Shown here one piece after another: positions 1 through 11,618 of a stretch of DNA of 64,000 bases. Made by a program: the position numbers and the translations under genes. The stretch is taken from NCBI GenBank assembly GCA_006538405.1, contig BJKQ01000009.1, positions 1,870,001 to 1,934,000 of the forward strand. The letters are read 5' to 3'. The DNA comes from Hansfordia pulvinata (lineage: Eukaryota; Ascomycota; Sordariomycetes; Xylariales). Below the pieces are notes generated by a model that had not been told where the DNA came from, ran no database searches, and saw only the letters and a list, made by a program, of their open reading frames with translations. Position 1 is the first letter of the stretch. Each line of letters opens with the position of its first letter.

Positions 1-800
1 CCTTGACTCGCTTTGGCCACTACACACTATAAGCCCCTCCTATCATGTCCGTCCCCTGACCTACGCAGCAGACCAAATAGTACAGAGTGGCCCTCAAACA
101 AAAGAAGCGACAGCGCCCCACTGGAATCTGGAAACCAGAATAGCAGGCTTCTCACTCTGTCTGACTCGCGAATAACCTCTTCATACCGGGGAGTTGGGGG
201 CCGAGGGAGTGCTTAGACCAGAGGCACAGGAATTCCCACTGGTGGTGCGTCTCTGCATTGACTGCCCCTCCAAAGGTGTGGAAGAATGTGGTCTCGGCCG
301 AAGTGCCGGAGGGGTAGCACTCGACCTGACCTCACACTTTGAGGTGCAGGGCCGCGGCGGGTGGCGGCCCGTCCGGCCGTGAGGTGAGGGGAAACCCTCC
401 TCAGCACCGCGTCCGCCTCTTCCCTATTTCCCCGCCGGCCGGCCGTGTAGCCACCACATGACATTGGATGCTGCGGTGCATGCAGAGAGCTCGGACAGCT
501 CTTGGTTTGACTCGGTGTAATGGTGGCCGCGGGGCCTTTGCCCTTCGCTCGGCATATCCCACCAATCGTGCCACTATATACTCGCGGGCCCCCTTTCGCG
601 TATAAACGCAGATGACGACAGATAAAAAGGAGAGCTGGTCCATACTGTGTCAGGTTTCTCGAAATAAATCTACCTACCTCATAGTAATTCTCCTACTACT
701 GGCGTAACACTTTCTTCTGTTTTGCCTGTTTCCCGCCTTACATCCATCTCCCACATACCTCAGGTGGCTCTCCCTCTTCTCCCCTACCTCCCTGGACACT
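1..800. other. Upstream intergenic region
   Basis: No convincing coding region on either strand; open frames are short and lack domain-like sequence. The last 100 bases are pyrimidine-rich (ctccctcttctcccctacct), as in many fungal 5' leaders, and presumably belong to the promoter and leader of the GH31 gene that starts at 801. Confidence 0.5.
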
Positions 801-1018
801 ATGAAGTTCCGCGACGGCATGTGGCTGGTGGCGGAGGGCAAGCGGGTGGAATACGCCGAGGAGGTCTACCGGACGACGCGGACGGACAAGGGCTTGCGGC
901 TGCTCTGCCCGACCAAGAAGATCTACAGCCGCGGCGACACGCTCAACACCGCCACCCTGACCATTGTAAGCACCCCCACTGCTTGAATATCTCGGACAGA
1001 GAAGGGCGAGTGAAACAG

Positions 1019-1051
<33 letters not shown>

Positions 1052-3229
1052 ACACCCCGCCAGGACATCGAGGCCGTGTCGGAGGGCGTCATCTCGGTCG
1101 AGACGACGCACTGGGCCGGCGCCGCCGACCGGGGCCCGCACTTTGAGCTGTACCCGGACTCGGAGCCCCGGCCGGAGCCGAGGTGGTCTTCCTCCTCCTC
1201 CCCCTCCTCCTCGAGTGGCGGCACCACGCTGTCGTCCGGCTCGCTGTCGGCCACCGTCTCCTCCAAGCCGCACACCTTTGACATCCGCTTCCACGCCGCC
1301 ACCGGGGATGAAAAGCAGCAGAAGGAGCTGACGTCGCTCCGGGACCGCAGCGTCGGGTTCGCGTGCACGCCGGCGCCGGCGGGCCCGCTGGCGACCGAGG
1401 ACATGCGGCGGACGCAGCACCACGTCTTCACGCAGACGCAGCTGGGCGTCGGCGAGTCGGCCCACGGGCTGGGCGAGCGCTTCGGCGCCTTCGACAAGGT
1501 CGGGCAGTCGGTCGCGCTGTGGAACGCCGACGGCGGCACCTCGAGCGACCAGGCCTACAAGAACGTCGGCTTCTGGCTGAGCTCCCGGGGTTACGGCGTC
1601 TTCGTCGACCACGCCGGCCGCGTCGAGCTCGAGGTCGGCAGCGAGCGATGCAGCCGCGTGCAGACCAGCGTCCCCGGGCAGCGCCTGCGCTGGCTGCTGA
1701 TCGCCGGCCCCTCGCCCCGGGACGTCCTGGCCCGCCACGCCCTCCTCGTCGGCCGCTGCCCCGAGGTGCCCCGCTGGAGCTACGGCCTGTGGCTCAGCAC
1801 CAGCTTCACCACCAACTACGACGAGGCCACCGTCGCCTCCTTCCTGGGCCGCATGCGCCGCGAGGGCATCCCCGTCGACGTCTTCCACCTCGACTGCTTC
1901 TGGATGCGCGCCTTCGCCTGGACCGACTTCGTCTTCGACCCCCAGCGCTTCCCCGACCCCGCGGGCCAGATCGCCCGCCTCAAGGCCTCCGGCCTCGTCC
2001 GCAAGGTCTGCGCCTGGGTCAACCCCTACATCGCCCAGGGCGGCGACGCCTTCCGCCACGCCGCCGACCGGGGCTACCTGCTCCGCCGCCGCAGTGACGG
2101 CGGCAGCGTCTGGCAGTGGGACCTGTGGCAGGCCGGCATGGGCCTCGTCGACTTCACCAACCCGGACGCCGCCGCCTGGTTCGCGGAGCGCGTCGCCGGC
2201 CTGCTCGACGTCGGCGTCGACGCCCTCAAGACCGACTTTGGCGAGCGCGTCCCCACCCGCGACGTCGCCTGGCACGACCCGGATGTCGACCCGGACAAGA
2301 TGCACAACTTCTACGCCTTCCTCTTCAACCGCACCGTCCACGAGGCCATCCTCGAGCACTCGCGAAGCCGAAGGAGCCGTGACCGCCGAAGCCGAAGCCA
2401 AGCCGAGGAGGACGGCGGCGGCGGCGGCGGCGGCGGCGAGACCGAACGAGCAGAGCCAGAGACAGAGACAGAGGCAGAAGAAGAAACCCCCGTCCTGTTC
2501 GCCCGCGCCGCCTGCGCCGGCACCCAGCGCTTCCCCCTCGTCTGGGGCGGCGACTGCGAGTCCACCCCGGAGGCCATGGCCGAGTCGATCCGCGGCGGGC
2601 TGAGCCTGGGCATCTGCGGCTACGCCTTCTGGTCCAACGACATTGGCGGCTTCGAAGGGCGGCCCGAGCCCTGGCTCTACAAGCGCTGGGTCGCCTTCGG
2701 CCTGCTCTGCTCCCACAGCCGCCTGCACGGCAGCTCCTCCTACCGTGTTCCCTGGCTCATCGACGGCAAGGACGACAACGACGACGACGACGACGACGAT
2801 GACTCCGAGCAGGAGCAGGAGGAGGAGGAGCAGGGGGAGGACAGCTGCACCCGCACCCTCGCCCGCTGGACCGCCCTCAAGGCCGAACTCGCCCCTTACC
2901 TGCTCCGCCAGGCCCGCCTCGCCGTCCGCGCCGGCCTGCCCCTCTCCCTGCGCGCCATGTGCCTCGAGTTTCCGGACGACCCCACCTCCTGGCACCTCGA
3001 CCGCCAGTTCATGGTCGGCGACCGCCTGCTCGCCGCCCCCGTCTTCACCGAGGCCGGCGACGTCGAGTTCTACCTGCCCGAGGGCACCTGGCACAGCTAC
3101 TTCGGCGGCGACAGCCCCGGCGGCGTCCGCTCCCGCGTCGGCCCCGGCTGGTTCAGGGAGACGCACGGCTTCGCCACCATGCCGCTCTACGTGCGGGGCG
3201 AGCTGCCGTTGGTCCAGGAGCAGGACTAG
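801..3229 (+). CDS. GH31 glycoside hydrolase, alpha-xylosidase-like
   Basis: Hydrolyses terminal alpha-linked xylose (or glucose) from oligosaccharides with retention of configuration. Two exons, 801-965 and 1064-3229, joined in frame across a 98-base intron (GTAAGC...CCAG), give 776 residues, a usual length for the YicI/XylS branch. The nucleophile motif KTDFGER has its Asp at about residue 446, and the acid/base motif WGGDC has its Asp at about 552. Downstream FWSNDIGGFEG, YKRW and HSRLHGSSSYRVPW also match the YicI-type alpha-xylosidases. No signal peptide is visible, so it probably acts in the cytosol on imported xyloglucan oligosaccharides. Two low-complexity inserts interrupt the barrel domain: Arg/Ser then Gly/Glu-rich (about 2355-2500) and Asp/Glu-rich (about 2770-2840). 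Family assignment is firm; xylosidase rather than glucosidase is inferred from the motifs. Confidence 0.93.
1019..1048. repeat. A30 homopolymer inside the GH31 intron
   Basis: Thirty consecutive A residues lie within the single intron (966-1063) of the alpha-xylosidase-like gene. The exact length is likely to be unreliable in any assembly. Confidence 0.9.
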
Positions 3230-3698
3230 GCGCTGTTGCGTGGCTCTCTCCATCTGTATCTGCGCTTTCTTTAGCTATGGAATTGCGGGTGCTTGCTATG
3301 GAGGAGGAGCTTACAGGATTTTTTCCTCTCGCCCGTGTCGGTGAGCAAGAACGACACGTCCAAGAATGTGACCCGGGCCAGCCTGGAATGCCCCAGGGCA
3401 TCCAATGTAAACCATTCGATACTCCTTTTCTCGACATAGACAGCCAATAGCATCCTGAACTGTCCGGTGCCAGGCCCCTCTGGCAGCAGATCAGGTCAGC
3501 ACGGACGTTGCCCAGTCGGCGTCTCTAGATCACGAGCCCCATTACGGTGCGCTGGCGCTTCAATATTGCCTCAATCAAGTTCGTATTTGTTCTGTGTATT
3601 CACGTAGATGGGATCCCCATGTGGTATATGCTGCATAAAGATCTAATAGGCTGGCACCGCATATTCCGAGACAAACTCCGTATCTTGCCCTCCGCTAC
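3230..3698. other. Convergent 3' intergenic region
   Basis: A 469-base spacer between the stop of the GH31 gene (+) and the stop of the large membrane-protein gene (-). It should hold both 3' UTRs and polyadenylation signals. Nothing else is recognisable. Confidence 0.5.
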
Positions 3699-6600
3699 TC
3701 AAGCCTCGGCCGTTTTTGACGTCTTTTTCGGCGCCTGCCACAGCGCCTGAGCCGCCTCATCATCACTTCCCCCCTCCGTAGCAACTTGTTGTGGTCTCTT
3801 GGGAGGCGACCAGAGCTCTGATGATTCCAGAGGCTCAAAAATGTCCACGGGTGTCCTCTTCACTCTCACCACAAAACCATCACATGGTTGCTCAAATGCA
3901 GCCCCATCTATACAAGACCCGTCGTGTAAGCCGGCCGAGGGCCGCGCTGATGGCTCTTGACCGCTGCTCAATGTCGATGGTCTCCACAGTTGACTTGAAG
4001 TCAAGAAGACATGGTCTTCCCGCAAGCCGTCGCGGGCAATATGTGCGTCTTGGTGTTCTGGTGGCTCGTCCAGACAAGCTGTTTCCTGATCCACAGATTG
4101 AGCCTCGTCATTGGTGAACAAGCTGGCGTCATTTTCGGCGTTCACTGCAGATTGGTCTTGACACGCAATGTCTCCCGAGTCCGTAGAGAGCATGCTGGTC
4201 CGAGCTGACACGACGCTTGGCTGGAGAAGGCTTTCAATTTCCCAAAGCGTATTCTCGTCGAAGTCGTCAAAATCAAAGTCGAAATCGTCGTCATCATCAT
4301 AATCAGAATCTTCGTCGTCGTCGTCGTCGATGTTGTCACCCTCGTCCGAATCATCAAAGAAGGACATCGACTGCTCCGAGGTCTGTAACCCACGGAGTCT
4401 CTCTTTGATCCCGTGATCAGGCGCAAGAGCAGCCAAGCCGTTCGGTATCATCATGAAGTGCTGTCTCGGCGTGGGGTCCATGGTAGCGCGGTCGCTTAAT
4501 ACGCCTGAAGGAAACTGGAAGATGCCCAGAGTATCGCGCTTATGAGGGAGAGGCTCCGGGCATTCAACAATGTCGCAGAGGGACGAAACGCGCTTGCTCT
4601 TGCGCTGTGGACGCAAGGTAATCGGTCGATTTACCTTTGGTTGCCGCGGTGTGCAAGTCTCTCGCGACCCGTCCGGCCATAATGGCGATGCTCTGGCGCC
4701 TCCGGAGAGGCGGGGAACCGGATTCGATCTCTCAGGCACCTTCCTCTTCTCAGTCCAAAGTTGAGAGCTCTCGATTGCAAGAGGCTCCAGAATAATTCGA
4801 GGAGCTCTGCGAAGGCTTGACAGAATGACTTCGGAAGGTTTGATAGCCTCGTCCCGACTTCTGTTCGTCCTGCGCCAAAGGTTGCGTTCGCAAGCGGGTT
4901 CCTCCCTCAGAAACTCCATTGGTACCCACAGTCCTGATCGGGTTGAATCAGTTGCCATCTCTTCGGAGGACATTTCAGGGACTTGAACTGGCTGATCGTG
5001 GTCTTCCAAGCTCTTGTCATTCTGCACAGCCGGGGATGCAGCCACGCAGCTCATATTGCTCCGTGTTTGTCTCCATTCCTTGAAATGGTAGAAATGGGTT
5101 GAATCAACTTCTGCCGGGCTTGCTGGAGATATGTCCGTGGTATTGGGCTCCTGATGATGATCGTGTTGGAAGACCCGAGACTGGATAGCTGTACCATTTG
5201 ATGACTGTGAGCTCCGATGACTCGGTGAAGACTTCTGGAAGCTGGACGTGGAAGCCCGGTCCATGTCTGTCTGCATCCGATGCCATTTCATCTCTTGGGC
5301 GTCCATCTCGAATTCTAGATCCTCGAGCAAGGCGGCTCCGCGGTCCACGCGTCCGAGGGATTCTGTACTTTGCCGGTCAATGTTGTCAAGCTGGGACTGC
5401 AACCGTTTGTAAGCTGTTCCCGGGCTTTCGAATCCTATTGGGGATGGCTCCTGGTACCTTATGGTCGGTGGTTTCTTTGTAGGGCTTGCCAGGTCTATGG
5501 ATGGGGGAGGGCCCTTGCTCCTGTTGCCTTGTGCTTGCCGGATGGTGAACGTCGGGCACCCTTTGCCCACGGGGTGGTGAAACCGGCCAGCAACGTTGAT
5601 CGGATTCAGTTCACCGGTCTGCAGGTGGGACTCCCTTGGATTTAGTGGTTGCACTTCGCTCAATGCCTGGTTCGACGACTCACCCGATGCTGTCGGGCGT
5701 TCCTCTTCGGGTTGTATGCTTGCCTTGGGCTGTCTGAAGTCGAAATACTCAGGTTGCCCTACTCGATAGTTGTGCGGAGTCGAGTCTTTTCTGGTGTCGG
5801 AACGGGTGCCTGAGGTCGTCGGAGAATCCGAAGATTCCGGTCCAGGGCTGCCTTTAGCGCCGGGGAGCTGGCTGGTTTCCTTGAGCCTCGAATTGCGAAT
5901 GGACAGATTGGTGTCTTTCTTGGGTGACTTGGGTGAGATAGTGTCGTTGGCGACAGCGGGCCTGTCAGGTGCCCTCGGCTTGAAGATTGCTGGACGCAAT
6001 AATCCGTTCGCGTTGGAGGATGAGAAGTTGCTTCGTGATGCCTGTACAGTATTGTTTGGCAAAGGCCACGGCTTTTCGTACTCGGTCAAGTCCGCGGTAC
6101 GTTCCTGAGATGATGGACTGCGTGGCTGCGGTAATGAAGTCGGTGGGTGAAGAGATGGGTTTTCAATGATTGCCTCTGTCTCGCTTTTCGGCGCAAAGAG
6201 TTCGGGCGCGGCGACCGATGACGCCTGGTACCTGTTGCGTTCCTGCAAGTGTAACTTTCTCGAAGCTACATCGGCATCTGCGAGACTGGCTGACCTTGCA
6301 GCTACCTGCATCTTGCTTGAGGGTGAACTTTGTGACATGGACCTCCTGGGGCGCCTGAGTGATGCCCCTGCAGGGAACACTTGACGGCCATCTGAGCTTT
6401 TTCGAGTCAATGGGTGAGGGCGCTGCATTACTGGCTCTACCGGTTTGTCTGGCGTGAGGATGCTGGAAACCATTTCGGGATCGTGGTAGATGATACTGTT
6501 GAAAAATAGCACGGTCTCCTGCCTTTGCGTGTTGGGTGGTCTCAATGTCGCATCCGGCCCCTGGTTGGTGCCGGACAAAGGATCCCGGGCAGATATTCGG

Positions 6601-8333
6601 GTTGCGGCCGCTGCATCCTTTGTTCTCTGAGATCTCGAGATCGACACGCGGACTTGCTCACCGGGGTAGAAAGAGGTCAAAGGACGGATCTCTGGAACTT
6701 CGGGCACTATGCGCTTGAAGCTCTGAGGCTGCGGCGACTTCGGAGCTGACGATGCGGCCTGCGCTTCCATAGAAACGCTCCCCGTGCCCTCGGATGTGTC
6801 AACCGCCTCGGACACAGAGGGCGTTTTGGGGTCCGACTTCTCCGGGTGGCGGACGTCTCCGGTTGCGTAGCCACGATTTCTGCTGGTACTTTTTGAAACA
6901 GACCCATTCGGCGCAGGCACAGCCTCTTTAGACCCCATGGGTGCAGGGTCAGGCATTGCTCGCCGGCCTTGCTCGTTTCTTGCTGCAGTAGCAAGGTCAA
7001 TCGTTTCGATGTGCTGTAGTGGATTTCTAACGCCGGGCTCTGCCGTTTCCATCATGATGGGACGCGATATCTGTAATTGCCCAGTCGGCATATTGCCTGG
7101 ACGAGTGCCTTTACCAGTGAGAGAAGTCGGCAGTCTCAGTCCGTTCCTGCTTCGGGGGTGGACCCCAGCGGTGCGCTGTGCGAACATGGCGCGCGAGGGG
7201 GGCGCGCGCACGAAAGGTACGTTTTGTGCACGGAAAGATGCAGGGCGACTATAATTCTGGTGGTATCTGTTCAAGTGAGACATGGGCCCTCGCATCGAGA
7301 CAGGTTCGTTGGCTGTGGTGGTCCTGGCTCCGGCGCTGCCGCTTGGGCCCTTGAGGTCTTCATACCGCGAAGGGGGCTGGTCTGAAGAGGTTGAGGAATT
7401 GTCGTCAGCTGAGGGCGCAAGTGATTGACTGTCGGGACCTGCAATGCCGGAGTCGCCCTCCTGCACAAGCACATGATGCGCAACACCGAGCATAGCTTTC
7501 ATGGTATTAGTCACATATGCACAACAGGGTAGGGGTCAGCCTTGAACGGACCTGCTGTGATGCCGAGGCCGATAGCGGGGAGGGTTGTGCGAAGGGACAG
7601 AGCCGACCCTGGGAGGCCCAGGGTCAAGACGATGCTGGTCTTTTCGAAATCAGTACACCACACATCGATGTCTTTGCTATGCGACTTACGCATAACCACA
7701 GTATCAGTCCAGCCAGGATGCTTCCAACGGCTCGACTTGCCATGACACTTCGATGGGCTTTGACCGCGGCACAGAAAGACGCGACAGCTCCGCTGAAGAT
7801 GATGATGGCCACATCGAAGACAATGGCGAGGATTGGAAGAACGATCTGGTCCGAGACGGGCACGCAGGTAGGGCTGAAGCTGAACCTCGTCACGGCTGTG
7901 TCTGCTACGCCGAGAGAAGCGCGTAGCAGAATTAGACCTTGTGAGATTCGCCGAAGGACGGGCAGTTTGTCAGCGTTGACAGCCCATATGGTGTATTGCG
8001 CGGCAGCAACTCTAGCAAGCTGATCGAAGACAGTGGCGAAGATGACAGTAGCTTGACAAGAGGTGGTCGCCACGGTATCGAAAACGGTGGTTAAGAAGCC
8101 GACCTGTGCCCAGAGGGCCGCGGAGCCCAAGAACAGGGCAAGAGTCAAGGCCGAGCGATTTCTCAGAAGCGGAAAGCCATATAGCCTAGCAATGATGGCG
8201 AAGCCGGCCGAGGTGATGGTCAAGACGATACCACTGGAAAGCCGGTTAGCTGAAGACGCCGCGGGATTCAACAAAGAGGACCGTACAAGAAGAAAGCCGC
8301 AACAAGAGCCTCGGGGGAGCTAGATGAGGCCAT
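3699..8333 (-). CDS. Polytopic membrane protein with long LW-motif tail
   Basis: Function unknown. The model has four exons: 8333-8287, 8233-7690, 7634-7548 and 7460-3699, about 1479 residues. The first two introns are well formed (GTACGG...CTAAC...CCAG, 53 nt; GTAAGT...CCAG, 55 nt) and keep frame. The third (7547-7461, donor GTTCAA, acceptor GTGCAG) is the only phase-compatible choice I found and is less certain. Residues 1-200 carry five to seven hydrophobic helices, for example around FAIIARLYGF, ALFLGSAALWAQVGFL and ILAIVFDVAIIIFSG. The remaining roughly 1250 residues are Ser/Pro-rich and look disordered, with an acidic stretch near 4270-4340. The tail repeats a short motif: SGLWVP, SQLWTE, SPLWPD, SQLWRP, SELWSP, QALWQA. 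This suggests a membrane-anchored scaffold, but that is inference. If the third intron is wrong, the tail could be a separate gene starting at 7514. Confidence 0.7.
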
Positions 8334-10340
8334 GATGGGCGCGAAGCCAATGCCGCCAGCGGCCGTGGAAAGAACAGGAACGCAATGGCCTCCAGGACCG
8401 GACGCAGGTGGACATGAGACCAGTCAAAGTCAAGGGCGACGCGGTGGTGATAACGGTGATGAAAACATGGTCGATTTTCGGAGCAAGTCGAGCGAGAAGC
8501 TGGAGGGGGCACGACAACGAAGAAGGGAGGCAAGCCGTCCCAAGCATGCGAGAGTCGAGCTGGCCAAAGATAGCCATGACACGCCGCCAAGGCGAAGGGC
8601 CGCGCAGGCAGCCAGGCCAGGCGAGGCAACATCGCGAGGCGGCGTAGTAAAGGCTGCGGGCGGGGGAGGGGCTTCCAGGCATGGGCGCAGGTAGGGCCGT
8701 GCGATGGGCGTGAGAGGTGTGCTGGATCGCCGGCAAGGGGGGTGGTGAGGCTCGAGGTTCATTGGGCCGAGCGGGCGGGCTGACAGGCTGCGACCCGGCA
8801 CACGTCGCTGGACCCTGGCCGGCAGCGTTTCAGACGCCATTCGAGACGAGCCAGCCCCTGAAGAGGCAGGCGTTGCATTCGATTGACTGCCTGTCTGGTG
8901 CTCCAGTCGTATCGACTGTCTCTGGCTGACTGTCTCTGGCTGGGCGGCGGACTGACGCCGGCTGGATCAAATATGCGTGATGTTGCATCGATGCAGCAAT
9001 AGGGGAGGGACTGGAATGGAAGGCGCGTTGGTGTGTATGTGCATACTTCATTCATGTACCACAGCTATGCGCATATCAGTATTGCATCATGGACAACTTT
9101 GACATGAACATTGAACATCAAATTGAATCCGACAGGCTTTCATGTTCCAGTAAGGTCCGCGACAGGGCTCCATTCAAGGCCAACACATGTATGCGACCTG
9201 CCCACCACGAAGGGTTTTCAAGAGGAAATTGCTTCTAGATAGTCGCCGAGACTTTCAACGGAACGTGTACGAGTCTGATACCAGCCTGGGGACTTGGCGG
9301 AACGGGCGCGTTGTCACACTCTTTGCGCTGGTTTCCCGACCTTGGGTGGAAGTCGGAGACAGGTTCCGAGCTATGGTAAGATGCCACCCAGAGAATCGAG
9401 TATAAGATCGAATCCCACGGGAAACAGGCACTCCAGTCGCAAGCAGGGCTCAACTGGCATGAGTGGTACCAGCCCATGCCCACGACCTCGGGACCTACCC
9501 AAGTCGGCTAACTTGTTGGTACTAAGGCATGGGGGTTTTCTCGCCGGACCAGCTGCCATGCAAAATAGGCCGCATACCCGTGTTGGCCCTTGTCGCAGAT
9601 AGAAGAGGCGCAACTCGAATGGGAGGGGGTGTTCGCCACTGCCTACACGCAGCATGGGTAGCTCTGCTCGTGCCCAAGGTCGTCCATGCCGTGATACCAG
9701 ACCTGCTTGCATCTTGCGTGTGCACAAACTCACCCGACCTATGCACCTACAGACAGTAGGTACATGTAAGACGCTTCGAGCAGGCCCCCCAAACAGCCAA
9801 AAAGGCAACCCAGACGCCGGCCCATGGAACCCGATCAAGGCGCGGGAACGCTGACATTTGGGCATCTGGGCAGGTGACTGAGGCGTAGAGGTAAGCCGCA
9901 GATCTCGCGGGATGCAAACGCGGCAGCCTTTACAGAGTACGCGTACGCCTCAAGCAAGCCTGGGGTAGGTGGGCGCTCTGCCGTCTCTCGTGTCCACCTC
10001 CTCGTTTCGTCTACATATGGTAAGCACCTGTGCAGAGGAGCACTCGTACTCCTGTCAAGGATTCCCTCTTACGCGTAGACGGCAGGGTGGAAGAACGGGG
10101 CGCCGAGAGGCCTTTTACCCGTGCGCCCCTGGCTTCCTGGTGAGGACGCGGTTTTCGCACCCACAATAGGTTCGCTCTCGTGCGTGCGAGTGCTCGCAGC
10201 GCAGGTCTCTGCTCCCCTGTTGCGCGAGCTAGTACGCTGGGCCCCGTCGGCGCCATTCCCGGCCTAGCATCGCGACCCCTGCTGGCCGTTGCCGGGGATC
10301 TGGAGCCGGCGGCTTCTCCGTGCAGCTGCCGACTTCAAGA

Positions 10341-10352
10341 ACGAGTACTCGT
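10341..10352. repeat. Palindrome ACGAGTACTCGT
   Basis: Perfect 12-base palindrome with core CGAGTACTCG. The same core recurs at 24966, 26714, 27478, 28471 and 46718, always between genes. Shorter variants (tactcgtac, tacgagtg) lie nearby at about 10050 and 10358. Confidence 0.85.
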
Positions 10353-10615
10353 GCCTTACGAGTGGGCGTATGATCCCGAGCACTCGGCCAAGCACATTCA
10401 TTCACTCGGAGCCCATTCCCATCTTCTCCTGGCTGGCTAACTCTAGCTGGACGACGCTCTCCTCGCCGTGATGGCCCTTTGCGGCTGTCGCGCGCTGGAT
10501 CGATGCTAGTGCCAGGCTAACCCCACGTGCCGCCATTTGATCCATCTGACGGCCGCTGCTAGAAGCACTCGAAGCTCGCGCGAGTGCGAGTACACGCATC
10601 ATAGCTCGCCGATCC

Positions 10616-10639
10616 GGGGGGGGGGGGGGGGGGGGGGGG
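10616..10639. repeat. G24 homopolymer
   Basis: A run of 24 G residues in the spacer before the alpha/beta-hydrolase gene. It could form a G-quadruplex-like structure, and its length is likely to be mis-estimated by sequencing. Confidence 0.9.
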
Positions 10640-10759
10640 CGCACCAGCGAATCGAGGGCGGTCGCCAATCCGAACGATGCTGCGCTGCTCGTGGGACATT
10701 GGATGACTGCAGTGCAATCCCCTGCTCATCGAGTGCCTCCAGAGGCCACCCGTGCCCAG

Positions 10760-10762
<3 letters not shown>

Positions 10763-10807
<45 letters not shown>
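10763..10807. repeat. (CT)n microsatellite
   Basis: About 45 bases of alternating C and T with one TTT interruption. Confidence 0.9.
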
Positions 10808-11426
10808 ACGACGCACCACCAAGGGTCGGCTCCTCACGAGCTGATGGCATTCAAGTAATCTGAGCGCGCCATCGCGATCGAAGCTGGGGAGCCAAGGGAG
10901 GGGCAGCCAGCGCCACGCGACGCCACGGCTAGCTGCGAGCTTACCGTGCTTACCTACTACCCTTCACACATGCCTGGATTCGCGCCAGCCTTGTCCTACC
11001 TACGTCATCAGGCGTGAGCAACCCTGGCCCGCGCCGTCACGCCCCCGGCTCTCCCCCATCCGCCCTCAAGGGCCCGTTTCCCTTCCATGTACTCGTACGC
11101 GGCCACGCAGGCCCCGTTTCCCTCTCACAACCCCAATTGCGGCCGCTGGCTCGGCGGGCCCCTTCACAGATAAAGACAAAGACGCCCGCTTGTCATTCTC
11201 AGTCGGGTATCGCGCTGCTTGCCCGCGACCTCCAGCGCCGCACGCCTTTGCCGCTTTCATCCCCCAGGCCACGATAGTCTACACGTAGTCCCGGCGTCCC
11301 CATTCCCCCAACTGAGACTAATAGGCGTGACACTTGTGGATACAGACCACGAGCATATATGTCTCCGCGTAGCCTGGTCGAAGAGCTGCTGTTTGAGGTT
11401 GCTTCCATTAAAACCACAACCCTCAA

Positions 11427-11446
11427 CCCCCCCCCCCCCCCCCCCC
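11427..11446. repeat. C20 homopolymer
   Basis: Twenty consecutive C residues about 170 bases upstream of the preferred start of the alpha/beta hydrolase, so probably in its promoter or leader. Confidence 0.9.
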
Positions 11447-11618
11447 TCTCAGCTGGTCTGCGCGCACAACCCCACGGTCCACACCACCTCCCCAAGAAAC
11501 CTGAGCTGCTCGTCCTCAGGTGCCCGGCCGCACAACCCACATACCTTCGCCATCTATACGACAGCGCCGAGAATCCGAAACGCTCCCGCTCGGTGGTTGC
11601 ACCGTATCTTCCGGCGCC

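Larger units (their letters stand above)
8334..11618. other. Gene-free spacer rich in simple repeats
   Basis: About 3.3 kb between the divergent membrane-protein and alpha/beta-hydrolase genes. Open frames on both strands are short and overlap each other without domain-like sequence. It contains G24, CT and C20 tracts and a copy of the palindrome ACGAGTACTCGT. It presumably holds both promoters. Confidence 0.5.

Noticed and set aside
923..3253. Long open frame of 776 codons on the minus strand
   Set aside because: It is exactly antisense to the GH31 gene, is Gly/Ala/Val/Glu-rich without domains, and exists because GC-rich codons leave few stops.
8246..8840. Overlapping frames on both strands upstream of the LW-motif gene
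   Set aside because: They lie in its promoter and first exon region, overlap each other in several frames and show no family features.
9370..9425. tRNA-like GATCGAATCCCA
   Set aside because: No cloverleaf could be folded around it.
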